A DNA stretch of 64,000 nucleotides from Zhengitettix transpicula. Lineage: Eukaryota; Arthropoda; Insecta; Orthoptera; Tetrigidae. Made by a program: the position numbers and the translations under genes. Below are positions 23,797 to 35,502 of this stretch, one piece after another. Numbering within the stretch: the stretch's first letter is position 1; each line of letters starts with the position of its first letter. The stretch spans positions 25,516,629 through 25,580,628 of the forward strand of contig CM073592.1 in assembly GCA_037074705.1 (NCBI GenBank). Direction: 5' to 3'. The notes under the pieces are model-generated. The model was not told where the DNA came from. It saw nothing but the letters and a program-made list of their open reading frames with translations, and ran no database searches.

Positions 23797-23840
23797 AACA
23801 AACAGATGATTTCGACGCCTGTCTTGTACCTTCTTCAGGT
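23797..23840 (-). ncRNA. Eroded hammerhead-like motif
   Basis: On the minus strand: CCUGAAGAAGGUACAAG, then GUCGAAAUCAUC. The first box and GAAA are intact; the 3' palindrome is lost and stem II is poor. Confidence 0.3.
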
Positions 23841-23870
23841 CGTGACAACTGAAAATTTAATATGTAGTTG

Positions 23871-24388
23871 TTTTTTTAGGGCAACAGGCTACATGAGGGT
23901 AATCCACATTTGGCAACTCCCCTTTAATAGCATAGGAAGGGATTTGAAAGGGGGGATGCGGAAGGGTAGAGGAAGGTAGCCAAGGGTTACTAGGGCCCCC
24001 GGGCTACGGTTTAAGGATCCTACCCGGCATTCGCCTAAAGAAATGCAGGGAAAACCCTAGAAAAACCTGCATCAGGTAGGTCGGGCATTGGGTACTTGTC
24101 CCACGCCCTTCCGATAGCGGGAGAGGAGTTTGCTGTGGGGACACAGCATTCCCTTCTCCGTGCCTCGACCAGTTTAGGAGGCAGCTGGTCGACTATTCCA
24201 ATGGGAATAGCGAACAACTCTTACCGTATGCCCAAGGTCTGTGACCCCGGAACATACACCTCTCAGAACAGGCCGTGGTGCCTCGGCTTATGCGAACCTT
24301 AGTTCAAAAACGGAGAGGAAAAGGCATACCCAAAGGTAGCCCCTTCGTATCTCTCCTAAAAGGTTCTGCCTGCGAGAGAACATCCCTT
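23871..24388 (-). mobile_element. R520 copy 6
   Basis: Near full-length minus-oriented copy with T-run at the left. The head hairpin is degraded (GCGAGAGAACATCCCTT). Very similar to copies 5 and 12. No clear target-site duplication. Confidence 0.75.
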
Positions 24389-24802
24389 AAGGATTTTCTG
24401 ATAGCCAAGAAAAAACTGATTTTTTAATAAATGTTCTTCGTCTACAATTACGACTTTCACTAAGTTTACGACGTATCGTTTCAGTTAAGTCACAGCCTGA
24501 AGAATTGTGGAGAAAGGTACCGATACGTTGTTTTAAACTATATTAAATCTTGAAATAAAAACCCTTTTTTTAATATCTATAGTCTTTATTCTTAAAACAA
24601 TATTTGTCTGACGACATGAGCAATGTAAACATTTACGATCGCAAACAAATGTGAGCGTAAATAAATTAAAGATATGGATATAAATAATAATATGAATGTG
24701 GATGTGGAATCCTTCTTGGCTGATAAAATATTGTTATTTGTCAAAAAATAAAGACTGTAAAAATAAAAAAAGGGTTTTCATGTCTAGTTGTAATGTAGAT
24801 AA
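24389..24802. other. AT-rich spacer with one degenerate module
   Basis: Near 24495-24535 CCTGAAGAATTGTGG followed by CCGATACGTTG is an eroded relative of the module at 29957. No gene. Confidence 0.35.
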
Positions 24803-24888
24803 TTAACCCTTTGCACTCGTAACGAAGCTCCATAGCGGAGCACATTTTAAATGGCCCCGCTCCCAAGCCGTCGAGTGCAAAGGTTTAA
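24803..24888. mobile_element. piggyBac-like MITE, 86 bp, TTAA-flanked
   Basis: TTAA at 24803-24806 and 24885-24888 encloses terminal inverted repeats CCCTTTGCACTCG (24807-24819) and CGAGTGCAAAGGT (24872-24884), matching at 12 of 13 positions. TTAA duplication plus CCCTTT-type ends is the signature of piggyBac-mobilised short elements. A fragment of the same interior ('ccgctcccaagcc') recurs near 30411-30423. Confidence 0.75.
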
Positions 24889-24949
24889 TAATTACAGTCG
24901 TTGTTTATAATATTAAAGGTTATGTTTTTTAATAATATATTGTAATACT

Positions 24950-25740
24950 AATTAAGGAGGCCATTAATTGTTTTAAAATAATTGGATTGTTAGCGGTACA
25001 ATTCCTTTAAAGCAACAATCACGGCAAGCTTTGTCGGAAATCTTTGTTGGAAACCGCGCGTTCATACGGGGAGCAGTCTGGCGAAAGTTTTGAGAGAGAG
25101 AGGAGGTCTGGCAAACATTTTGGGGAGAGCGAGAGGAGGCTAATTGAGCGGTACGACGAACATTACGGGAGAATGAGGATGCTGATCTAAGAGTACGAAC
25201 AGCGTGGTCCAGGAAGTTCAACTGCGAGACCTGTAGATTCTATAAAACACGATTAAATAGTTCTTGACTGAGAGACTCATTTTATAAAAAAATCGCAAAG
25301 TGGAAGAGAAAGGTTTGCAACACACAGACCGAAATAACATTTCGCATAAAGGCATCGAGGAGACTCACGTCCGAGGGGGTGGCTGACCCCGAATTCCAGG
25401 TGGAATAAAACGAGAACAACTACCGTGTGTATTAATAATGAGGTGTTGAATCAGTGAATAATGGCCTTTTTAGTGAGTTGTGCCCTCACGCTCCAATAAT
25501 CAGATCTGGTACCAGAAAGACATTCGTGAGTACAAACACAACTATTTAAAGTCTGTAAACAATAATTAAAGGTATAGTCAGATTTCTTTTATTGTGTTTA
25601 GAATTTATATTCCGTTCATTTAAAGTTTTGATTTGTTAATTAGTTTATTAAATTTGATTGTTCTTACTATGAAGCCCAGTAAAGACCCTGAGAAGAAGAG
25701 TATATTAGATGTAATTTTTTATAAAATAGGAAAGTTTGTA
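24950..25740 (+). repeat. LTR-like diverged repeat, copy 1
   Basis: Aligns in blocks with 57170-58050 in the same orientation: CATTAATTGTTT at the left, 'aaagcaacaat', CTTTGTCG, a GGTA...AGTCAGATTTC block and 'cccagta(a/g)agaccctgag' near the right. Purine-rich GAGAG stretches follow the left block. Length of about 0.8-0.9 kb and late AT-rich polyadenylation-like part suggest a solo LTR, but TG...CA ends are not clear. The frame at 24973-25221 (minus) is not recognised. Confidence 0.4.
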
Positions 25741-27249
25741 TTTTCCTAGAATGCCACAAATTATAAAAAGAAATTTGGTTTGTAAATTTGATTCAGCCAA
25801 AGTAAGGCTGATAAAGTGTTAAGAATAAATTTGTTTTACTAATTAATTAATTATTTTAATTAAAGCCATCCTTTGTTTTATAATCATTACAATATATAGT
25901 CCTTAAAATTTTCGAAAATCTTCAGGACTGTAAATAAGGGTTTCCTTGCCTTCAACCTGCAATTAAATAAGTCTCCAAGGTTCTTCAAAGTTCATTTTAT
26001 TATATACAACGCTATACATTTTGCTCCTAGCGTTAAAACCTCTCAATGAGAATTCGCATTTCAAGTTAATAAAGATTTTCTGATAAATATTGAAATATAT
26101 TATTTTAAAATATGGCTAATTTTATCAAGTTTACGGTTGGGTGTTCGATATGTGCTGACTCCTGATGGACAGTTGTTTCGATCAGAAAAAAAAACATAAT
26201 ATAACTGAGCTCGTATTCAGACGAAGGAGGTTCAATTAAGACCTCATGAATGGGTGTCCATTTTCAATTGAAGCTCCCGGCGAACAGTTATGTTATTGTT
26301 CGAAACGTCCGTCTCTTTTGATAAGAAAAAAAAAATAACTTCTAGCAACGGAACACCGTAACCACATTTCATTAGAATTAAACCAACCATTTTCATCGAT
26401 TTTAAAACTGATAAGTTTCACTTAAAAATAACCTGATGACGATCACTGTGGATTAATGAAGTAATAAAATCTGGATTATGCGTTGTCACTGCCCCGACTA
26501 GTAGTAAATGTACTATCGTGACGCACGGCCGGTCACACTCGTACGTATTTACCGTCGATTAAAATACATTCATGGGCCACTTCCAAGGTGTTATATATTT
26601 ACAACACAATATTCTTCCCCAGTAAGCTGACAATTGACCCTGTAATACTTGTAATTTGGCTGACGTCGTAACTTTCTATTCAAATAAGTCAGTGCTATGG
26701 TCTCGTAACCTTTAAATAAGCCACATGTGTTATTAAAAAAAATCTTGATGTATGTCAAAATGTAGGACGCGATGCAATGCTGATTAAAATCCAAAGGCGA
26801 AGGTCGTGGAAGAAGGAAAAAAAAAATAAACTTTATACAGACGCAAATTTTTGACGGGGGTTCTGTATGGATGCGATTTATGAATCGTCACAGAGTCCAT
26901 TAAAATATCAGGTAACTTTAAAATACTACGTCTCACAAAGTGCCTTTTAAAGTCTTACATAAAATTTAACGTTTGTTTTTATGAGTCATGTTCTCCTTCT
27001 GCTGATGTAATTTTACGGGCTGCATGCATGTGACCTTCGTCACAGAAGTGTTTTGCGAGTTGCTGTGTGTTCAAAGTGTTAGTGTCCTTTACTGATTGGC
27101 ACGTTTCAGAAATACTCCTAGTGTGTTGACGATGTCAGCAGCTTCTGTGTCGAAAAAAACTTTACTTTTAATCTTTCCTCCTTTACATATTCCACAAACC
27201 TCATATTTTCAAATAATTATTTTTAATTGTCTGTATTCTCTTCCTACCA
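25741..27249. other. Spacer, no gene seen
   Basis: AT-rich. A 19-bp string 'aatgtactatcgtgacgca' at 26507-26525 recurs exactly at 41561-41579. The small frame at 26591-26794 is not recognised. Confidence 0.4.
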
Positions 27250-27561
27250 AACATTGTTAGGTGGATCAGAAACTTGGAGAAAAACAAGAGAAGATCTTGT
27301 AGTTTTGAGAATAAAGTCTTACGAAAAATACACGGGCGTACAAAAGAGCAAGGAGAATGGACAAGGAGGCAGTGAAATTAAAAGGAGAAGAATCTGACGG
27401 GCTGGACGTGTCCTAAGACGAGAGGAGAGGTGATGGAAAGCAATCTTCAAGGAAGACCGAGACAAATGTGATGGAATCAGGTGAAGGCCGAAACAGAGAA
27501 TATTGGAGCTGCAGAAGACCGGTCAAAATGGAAGAGGTTTGTCGGTGCGGCTAAATATTAA
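27250..27561 (+). pseudogene. LINE reverse-transcriptase C-terminal tail, decayed
   Basis: Plus-strand translation gives G-S-E-T-W, then a basic stretch with I-K-R-R-R-I and R-A-G-R-V-L-R-R-E-E-R interrupted by two TGA codons. After a frame shift near 27478 it gives V-K-A-E-T-E-N-I-G-A-A-E-D-R-S-K-W-K-R-F-V-G-A-A-K-Y and a stop. This is the usual C-terminus of many arthropod endonuclease/reverse-transcriptase ORFs (a 'Y-G-x-E-T-W ... R-W-x-G-H-V ... D-R-x-x-W' tail). The catalytic RT domain is missing. Non-functional relic. Confidence 0.75.
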
Positions 27562-28392
27562 CTTGGATATAAATGGAGTGAGTGTTTTATAACCCAGCAT
27601 AAACTACCTCCATGTCCTATATAATTTCCCCTTCCTAAATAATATCGGGCCGAAATAGTTGCCGGGAACAAATCATTGGAATAGTTGCCAACGACACGAA
27701 AGGCAGAATATCATCAGATCGGTAGAAATAGACTGACGGTAATGGTACGTTTATATTGAAGCACGAAAACTATCCGTAAAAATGAAACCCGGACAGCGAA
27801 AGAACGTGACAGACCAAAAAAAAAAGCCTTCACACGAGAAAATAACACGACTGTAAAGATAACTCACAACGAGAAGCTGATATTGTATTGCATTATCAGT
27901 AAATAGTGTGTGTAAGTGCTTTGAAAAATCAGACAAATTAAATAAAAAAGTTAATTTTATTTATATAACGTCTTGGTAATGGAATAACAAATAGATTATT
28001 ACTACGAAGAAAACCCAAAGTTCTTCCGCTGAAATAAGCTACGACCAGAGAAAATTAAAACTAAGTTACTGCTGGTCAAGTCGTGAAATATTCTCTAGTA
28101 AGAATTAATTAATTCATCATTATCCTTATATTATCTCGAAAATATTATTGACGACTGATTCAATTCCAAATAGTTTGACGGACTTTTTTAGTGGGAAAAC
28201 AACTACTTTTTTTTCCAGATTGCGACTGTTAAAACGCAATTTGGACCTCTAATATAAACACAATAATTTTAAATAACGTCAAAACCTTGCAGTTTACTAT
28301 ATTAAAAAATTCAAAATAAATCAATGTTTGATTTATATTAAATTAAATTTAGTAGAAAATGGCCAACAGTCAGAATACTTATTTAGAAAGAT
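27562..28392. other. AT-rich spacer
   Basis: No gene or recognised element. Confidence 0.4.
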
Positions 28393-28810
28393 ATTTTTTT
28401 TTGTAGGGTAATAGGCTAAATGAGGGTAATCCACATGATGGCAACTCCCCTTTAATATCATAGGAAGGGAATTGAAAGGGGGGATGCGGAAGGTTAGAGG
28501 AAGGTAGCCAAGGGTTAACTAGGGCCCCCGGGCTATAGTTTAAGGATCCTACCCGGCATTCGCCTAAAAGTAATCCAGGACAAACCCTATACAAACCTGC
28601 ATCAGGTAGGTCGTGCATTTGGTACTTGTCCCACGCTCTTCCGATGGCAGGAGAGGGGTTTTCTGTGGGGTCGCAGCTTACCCCTCGCCATGCCTTGGCC
28701 AGTTTAGGAGGCAGCTGGCCGACTATTCCAATAGGATGAAGGCATCCCCAAAGGTAGCCCCCGCCAGAGCTCTCTGGGAAGGTTCACCTGCGAGAGAATC
28801 CTCTCACAGG
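28393..28810 (-). mobile_element. R520 copy 7, rearranged
   Basis: Left two thirds follow R520 (minus sense). After 28735 about 140 bp of the consensus are missing, and the copy resumes at the 'aaggcatccccaaaggtagcc' block and head hairpin (GCGAGAGAATCCTCTCACAGG). An internal deletion in an otherwise full-length copy. Confidence 0.7.
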
Positions 28811-28849
28811 CTTCCTTGTGGAAAAGGCATTTTTTTTTGTTTTTTGTAG

Positions 28850-29032
28850 TTTTTTCCCTGCATCACTTTAAGGCGAATGCCGAGTAGGAGCCTTAAACCA
28901 TAGGCCGGAGGCCCTAGTTAACCCTTGGCTACCTTCCTCTACCCTTCCGCGTCCCCCCTTTCAAATCCCTTCCTATGCTGTTAAAGGAGAGTTTTCACCA
29001 TGTTGATTACCCTCATGTAGCCTGCTACCCTT
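28850..29032 (+). mobile_element. R520 copy 8, 5'-truncated, opposite orientation
   Basis: Begins inside the element at 'ttttttccctgcatcac' and runs to GCCTGCTACCCTT. Together with copy 7 it forms a head-to-head pair separated by about 40 bp of T-rich sequence. Confidence 0.75.
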
Positions 29033-29279
29033 AATTTTACATAACGTTTTTTCCCCACTTTAATTTAGGAACGTCTCGAGAAAAGAAATAGGAAGCAGAG
29101 CAATGTGTAAAATACCAGTATTTATAATTCGGTAAACTCAGAATTATTTGCCAGTAAAGTAACGGTATATTTTATTCGATACAAAGATAATAAGAAATAT
29201 ATTTATTTGAAATCAAAAGAAGGAGTGTAAAATCGTTAATGAGGTTTTGTGCAATTAAGGGAATATTCAGAGAATTAGT

Positions 29280-29880
29280 ACGAGAAAAAAAAACGAACCA
29301 AACAAGAGTCATTTTTAAAATTAATGATTTGTTTTTAACATATAAATTTAATATTTTTTTAAATAAAACACACCTGATTTTGAGTCATTTTGAAAATTAA
29401 TGGTTTGTTTTAATTTATAGATTGAAGGTTTTTTATTTCTTTTTAGAAAATCAAGTTTGATTTGTTTTAATTTCTAAATTAAATATATTTTTTATAGATT
29501 TAATATTTTCTATCTCTTTCTATCTTTTTGGAAAACAAACCACCAATTACCAAAGTGACTCAGGATAATGTTTGGATAATTTTTAAAAATATTAAATTTA
29601 TTTTTTTTACGAACTTATAAATTATAATACAAATAATATCAAACATGATTTTGAGTCATTATGAAAATTAATTGCTTATCTTTAAATATTAGTTTATTTA
29701 CAAACTTGTATAAAATTTATTTTATATGTCAGTTACTCGTTGAAATGCAAAATAGTATTTCTGAAAAATATTTTTATTTGCATCAACAAACACGGGGGGG
29801 GGGGGAAATGCAGAAAGCTTCACGAAATTCTAAATTGAAGTTTTCAAAATGAAGAATTCGCTTTTTTCATTTAAATTGCT
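29280..29880. repeat. Diverged AT-rich repeat block, left
   Basis: Contains several copies of GAGTCATTTTGAAAATTAATGGTTTGTTTT. The reverse complement occurs repeatedly in 31915-32740. The part from about 29690 to 29880 instead matches 32755-32945 in direct orientation. A G run of 12-13 lies near 29795. Confidence 0.6.
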
Positions 29881-29944
29881 TAATTAAATAAAGTTAAACG
29901 TAGTTTACTACCAATAACAGACATTTTATTAAAAAAAAAACATC

Positions 29945-29995
29945 AGTAAAGTAATAACCTGAAGAGTGTAAAAATGGTTACCGAAACGTTGTTGT
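29945..29995 (+). ncRNA. Hammerhead-like motif, weak stem II
   Basis: CUGAAGA (29959-29965), a poorly paired stem II region, then CCGAAACGUUG (29981-29991). Core boxes present, helix II doubtful. Confidence 0.35.
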
Positions 29996-29999
29996 TTTA

Positions 30000-30508
30000 A
30001 ACTGAAATTTTTAATAAAGTGTTATTGTTTTATTTTATAAATGAACTATTTTAAACAAACAAGTGTATTAAGAGTATTCATAATGATTTTTAACCAAGCT
30101 TTGTACGGTAATTTATATTTTCGGCATTAATCTCCTGGAGACGTGACATTTAATCTAAATCGTCTTTTGGGAAACTGACCTCGCGAATCGAGAACTATGG
30201 GTCAGTGTTTCACATGTGAAGAAAGCTAAACTGCAACCAGATCATTAAAATAGCACTTTACATATTGCATTTTTTTCTACTCCGTCTCATTGCAACCGGT
30301 TATTCAGGATTTTTTTCTCTTTTTTTTTAATGAAAGCAGTTTTCCAGTTCCATGATCGACCTTTATTAAATCGAGAAGTTATTCAGAAATAAATATAATT
30401 GCCACAATTCCGCTCCCAAGCCTTCAAATGCATGTTCGATGCTTAATTGATGTATTCACAATCCTGTTTGTTATCTTTCTTAATAATTTAGATGTTATTT
30501 ATTTAAAA
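30000..30508. other. AT-rich spacer
   Basis: No gene. A fragment of the 24.8 kb MITE interior lies near 30408-30440. Confidence 0.4.
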
Positions 30509-31172
30509 CTAGCTGGGTTGCCCGGCGTTGCCCGAGATGTCATTTATCCATAACCCTCCGATTTGACTCCAATCTAGGTGTATCTTTTAGGTTATTTTTA
30601 TGTAACGCAACTCGATCCCCATCATTAAATGTGTTGTCGGCCGGTTACATTGTTTGAATATTTCCACCCCCCCCCCACCCCTATGTGTGCTTATCGCTCA
30701 TGCCGAAAGGGGTTGAAATTTTACAAAAAACATTATAAACGTCTTTGACCTCAACAATTATTTATTCCACGCAAATATCGACCATTTAACCTGTTGGAAA
30801 AAATTCTACCTCCGTGTAGCCCCGTCGTTGGGTATTTTCTTGTAATACGCGTCCACCCCCAACCCTAACGGTGCTCCGTTCGTATTATGTAAGGGGCTGA
30901 AAATGTAGTCAGATAACATCGGTAGAAACACTATGAATATCTTTGATCCATAAAAATATTTATCAGACTGAAATATCGACTGTTTTAGCATGTTTAAATA
31001 TTTCCACCCCCGCTTCTGGGGGGTGGTAGACGCGTCTCACCCCAACAGGGTTTGTTTCTTGTTCGCAAAGAAGACGTGTACGAAATTTGGTGAAAATTGC
31101 TCGACTGGTGTAGAAGTGTATAAGGAGCGTACAAATAAACATACACACAAACACTCTGCTTTATTTATTAGA
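30509..31172 (-). mobile_element. Non-autonomous Helitron, family A, copy 2
   Basis: On the minus strand it starts TCTAATAAATAAAGCAGAG (at 31172, preceded by A) and ends GGGCAACGCCGGGCAACCCAG then CTAG (30509-30512), followed by T. The 3' hairpin and CTAG/T end are clearer than in copy 1. Blocks near 30900-31090 are the reverse complement of 14930-15150 in copy 1. About 664 bp, no coding capacity. Confidence 0.8.
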
Positions 31173-31914
31173 TTATTTCTATACTACAGCGTGTTGTTTT
31201 ATTGGGAATTCCCGTTAAAAATGCCACTGTTTTCCTGTTATCACAAGTAGTATTTCATCTAGAAGATAAATTAAAATCATTTACCTTCATCTTATACCCC
31301 CTTAGCTCCTCGAGTCTTTTACCACTGTGATTATAAAAGTTTATTCCGCAACAAAGAATGCTACGATAGCTTCATTTATACTTTACGTTCCTTATTATTG
31401 GACCAGTTTTGCATAACATTATTAATTAGTACATGGATTGAAAATCGCTTCTAGACAGGAGCGAGGACTTTACGACATTTTCAACCGACACACGCCGCGT
31501 TACACTTCCATAATAATTTAAAATACTATCTTTTAATGAACCTTACGAGTAGTATTTCCTGTGTTCTCGAGCAGGAGTGACTCTCAACGTACCCACGCAA
31601 GTCTCCCAACTATTTTCGTTTATATCTTCGATTCCAAGGAAGCATCTCCATAGCAACGCTCCTCACCTGAGCAGCCAAACCGATTCCTTCTGACAGCGCG
31701 GGCAAATCCTTTGCATCTCTCGAATAAATCATAAAAAAAAATTTTTAGCAAACAGATCGGAATCAACATCCGCTGATTAATAACAACAAACTGCTCAAGT
31801 AACTTAAATTGAATTACTAGGCAAAAATAACACAAAATGTTAAAAACATCGAATCCTGAATACGTTTTGTTGGGTTTCGACTTTAGTTAAAAACTAATTA
31901 GACAGGACCCTTTC
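31173..31914. other. Spacer, no gene seen
   Basis: The minus frame at 31620-31835 has no recognisable motif. Confidence 0.4.
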
Positions 31915-32945
31915 AAACAATTAAAACAATAAACGATAAAGAATTAATTTTTATAATGACTCAAAATCATGTTAGATATTATTTATATTGTAATATATAA
32001 GTTTGTAAATAAAAACAACTATATATTTAATATTTTTAAAATAATCCAAACCTTATTTTGAGCCACTTTGATAATTAATGGTTTGTTTTCCAAACAGATA
32101 GAAAGAGATAGAAAATATTAAATCTAGAAATTAAAACAAACCATCCATTAATTAATAAAATATTAAATTTAATATTTTTAAAAAACAAATCAAACTTGAT
32201 GTTGAATCATTTTGCACATTTATGGTTTTATTTCTAAAAAGAAATCAAAAATATTAAATATAGAAATAAAAATAAACTATAAGTTTTCAAAATAAGTCAA
32301 ATTCATGTATGTTTTGTTTTTAAAAAAATTTATTAAACCTAGAAATTAAAACAAACCAAACTTGATGTTGAATCATTTTGCAAATTTATGGTTTTATTTC
32401 TAAAAAGAAATGAAAAATATTAAATAGAAATAAATATAAACTATTAGTTTTCAAAATGAGTCAAAATCATGTATATTTTGTTTAAAAAAATATACATTAA
32501 ACCTAGAAATTTAAAACAAACCAAACTTGATTTTGAATCATTTACAAATTTATGTCTTGTTTTATAAAAAGAAAATAATAACATTCAATCCAGAAATTAA
32601 AACAAACCATTAATTTTCAAAATGACTCAAAATCGGTGTGTTTTATTTAAAAAATAATTTTAAATTAAATTTATATTTGAAAAATAATCATTAATTTTCA
32701 AAATGACTCTTGTTTGGTTCGTTTGGTTAAAAAATAATCATTAAATTATTAATTTATTTTATTTACAAACATATATAAATTTTTTACGTGAAATACTTAT
32801 TTAAACGCAAATGATTTCTGAAAACATATTTTAATTTTGTACAGACACAAATATGGCCGAAAACTCTTGACAACATTTTAAATTAAAATTTTGAAAATCA
32901 TGAATTAATGGTTTTTTTTCATTTAAATCGCTGACTGATTCAAAC
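31915..32945. repeat. Diverged AT-rich repeat block, right
   Basis: Several partly tandem copies of a 170-180 bp unit (AAAATGAGTCAAAATCATGTAT..., AAATTAAAACAAACCAAACTTGAT...TTGAATCATTTTGCAAATTTATGG). It is the reverse complement of units in 29280-29690, while 32755-32945 is a direct repeat of 29690-29880. The Helitron at 30.5 kb lies between the two blocks. Confidence 0.6.
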
Positions 32946-35338
32946 CATTAGGGTGAATTATAAATACAACAATTCATCAATTATCAGTCTTTTGTTATGA
33001 AGTTAAAATTCTTGAAGAAAAAAAATGTAAATATATATTTAATTACATAAATTTAAAAACGCATCATATTTTTGTGGACGAAAATATCAGTTACAGATAA
33101 GCACAAAGTCGACTGATTCAGGAAACAGGAAACAATTTTGGCACCATTGTGAGGACTTTTATAAAGCTTTTCCTTCATTATACTTTCACTGTTTTCTCCC
33201 TCGACGTGAGAGGCGATTGCAAATAACAATAGCGCTTTAGCAACTACAAAGGAAACTGTTGGAATAATAGGACTCGGTGGACATTTGTGAATAACCCCTG
33301 AAAGAGGACGACGATATGTTCCCATGAATGTTAAATGCACACGGAGTCTGCATATGACGGAATTAAAAAATTGTACGATCTTTTTTGTTTTAAAAAAAAG
33401 GGGGGGGGGAAGGAAAGGCTCGTCGCTGCTGAGATTATGAAACACGTTTTGGTAAAGGACATAAATGAGGAATATTTCAAGGATTTTCCTCGAGACGGTA
33501 ATCGTACAAAACATGGTGTTGATGAATTATCGCAGGCACATGAGAACCATGTGAGCTTGATCAAATACTTTATTTATATTCCTTAGGCTATTTATATCTC
33601 CTGCGACGAGCATAAACGAGCTCTGAATTCCTCAGGGGACAATTAAGTTGCTCTGTAAAAAAATGAGTTCGATACTAACATGCAATTATTTTTTTTAAAA
33701 AATAAAATAAAACCCAACAACCAAGCAACTACATTTTGTATTGTTAGTTTCACGAGGATAAATGGTTATCGAGGCTTGAGAATGACATTGAAATACCTGC
33801 GACTTATAGTGGAGGTGACGTAATTGAAATGGCACGGATGTTTACCTTCCAGGAATTTCTGCTATTCCACGGTTGAGGAAAATAAGTTCTATATTCCATT
33901 TGGAAGAAGAAGAAAAATGGAGTTCACTCTCGTCTGTTGACATTTCTTTCACCTATTCTCTTGTCTAACGTTCATCCTCCAAAACCCCAGCCTCACTATT
34001 CCATTTTCGTAGAGATCACGCTTGCACCGGGAATAAAACAGGTGACAAGAAAATAATCCCGTAGTTGGGGGACAACGGACGAATCACACTTACCGAATAT
34101 TCCAATACCAAAATGAGTTCCTCAGCTTTCTATGCCGAAAGCGGCCTTCAACGCAGTCCTTTACACTTCACTTGACTTCATCGTTCTTTATCCGAGGTTA
34201 AGAAACTCTTGCAAGCGGTAAAGATTTTCTAAAAACTTTCTCTCCACGAAAACATCTACCAAACGCCTTCTGCAGGTCGCAAATCCGGACCCCAGAAGGA
34301 TGGTGTCCACTGACAGTTACTCGACTTCACAGACGAAACACTTCATTGCACATCAATCATTTACAGGGGTAGGAAGAGGGGGGGGGCGGAAACTCTTGGA
34401 TGCTATACAGTGATTATCTGGAATGAATGTTCCAGTAAGGTATTTTTGCTCTTAAATTCAGCACAACGATCATAATTTGTCAGGAATGTGATCAGTCGAG
34501 GCTGATCTGATCCACCCCAATCCCTTAGTTACCTGTCTAGATTTTCTCTTATTATTTCCACACACTTTACTCAGAACAGCAATACAGAGTATAGTAAATC
34601 GTCCACCCTTTTTCCTCCCAGACACCATTTGCTTAGAAATTTCCGTCTAACGTATCTTCGACTGGCGCCGCGTCTCTAAAGCTTTCCAGTCTTCTCCGTA
34701 CGAGAGCTTTTCCCACTTTCCAGATTTCACTTCGTTACAATCCTGTACACGATACACAGGGTTCTTCAGCAATCCTAAAACACTGTTTGGAACTGGCCGG
34801 GCTTTTCTTGAACCTTCCGGACTTTTGGTAATCTTGCCCAATACATATCATATTCCCCCCCCCCCCTTTGACACAACCCTCGAAACCTTCGGAGATCCCA
34901 GTAACGGATTTAGTAACTGAAATACTGTTTCATTTACTACGAAAACGTCACTCTTAAAGATACAGTTACGCTGTTAATATATTTTTATATTTACAGAAAA
35001 TATTCGTAGCTACTGAAGTGCCGTTGCTTCTGTTACGCAGATACCATTTACAATAACAAACCATTTACGTTTAATTTTAAATATTTTTACTTCTGTACAC
35101 TGATGTGACAGTAACAGATCGTAACGAGCCAAGAGAACAGGAGGTTTAGGGGTGACTGTAGGACGACGAGTAGATCCGTTGTGGAGACAAAGTCTAAAAG
35201 CAAAAGTGGACTGGACACAATATATAATGATAGTAAAATAGCTGATGAACAGAGAGATTCTTGAACTGAAATCCACGAAACCGTATGCGACCATGAGGAT
35301 TGGCGAGGGAAGTCCGTAAGAGGTAAAATATAAGAAAG
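32946..35338. other. Long stretch without recognised gene
   Basis: Contains a 153-codon minus frame (33053-33514) and an opposing 83-codon plus frame (33335-33586) across a purine run; neither is recognisable. G or C runs occur near 33403, 34379 and 34856. From about 33800 to 34850 base composition is more balanced. Exons with ordinary codon use could be missed here. Confidence 0.3.
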
Positions 35339-35502
35339 AATTCTCGGGTCTGAACGCGGGCCAATGGTTCGTTAAATAACAACGTTTCAGCGGTAAGCTC
35401 CGCTTGACTGCCAACTTGATGACGATGGCGGAGCTTTCCGCCGAAACGTTGTTATTTAACGAACCATTGGCCCGCGTTCAGACCCGAGAATTTTATCTGC
35501 AA
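35339..35502. repeat. Hairpin with perfect 48-bp arms and hammerhead-like core
   Basis: Arms 35341-35388 and 35453-35500 are exact reverse complements over 48 bp, and pairing continues with mismatches toward the centre. The plus strand carries UUGAUGA (about 35417-35423), a CGAU insert, stem II GGCGGA/UCCGCC, GAAA (35453-35456), then CGUU. The first box differs from consensus at C3 only. Perfect arms imply a very recent inverted duplication or ongoing conversion between arms. Confidence 0.75.

Noticed and set aside
33053..33514. 153-codon minus frame, second longest in the window
   Set aside because: Low-complexity phenylalanine/leucine-rich product crossing a homopolymer run, no domain, and an equally open frame opposite.
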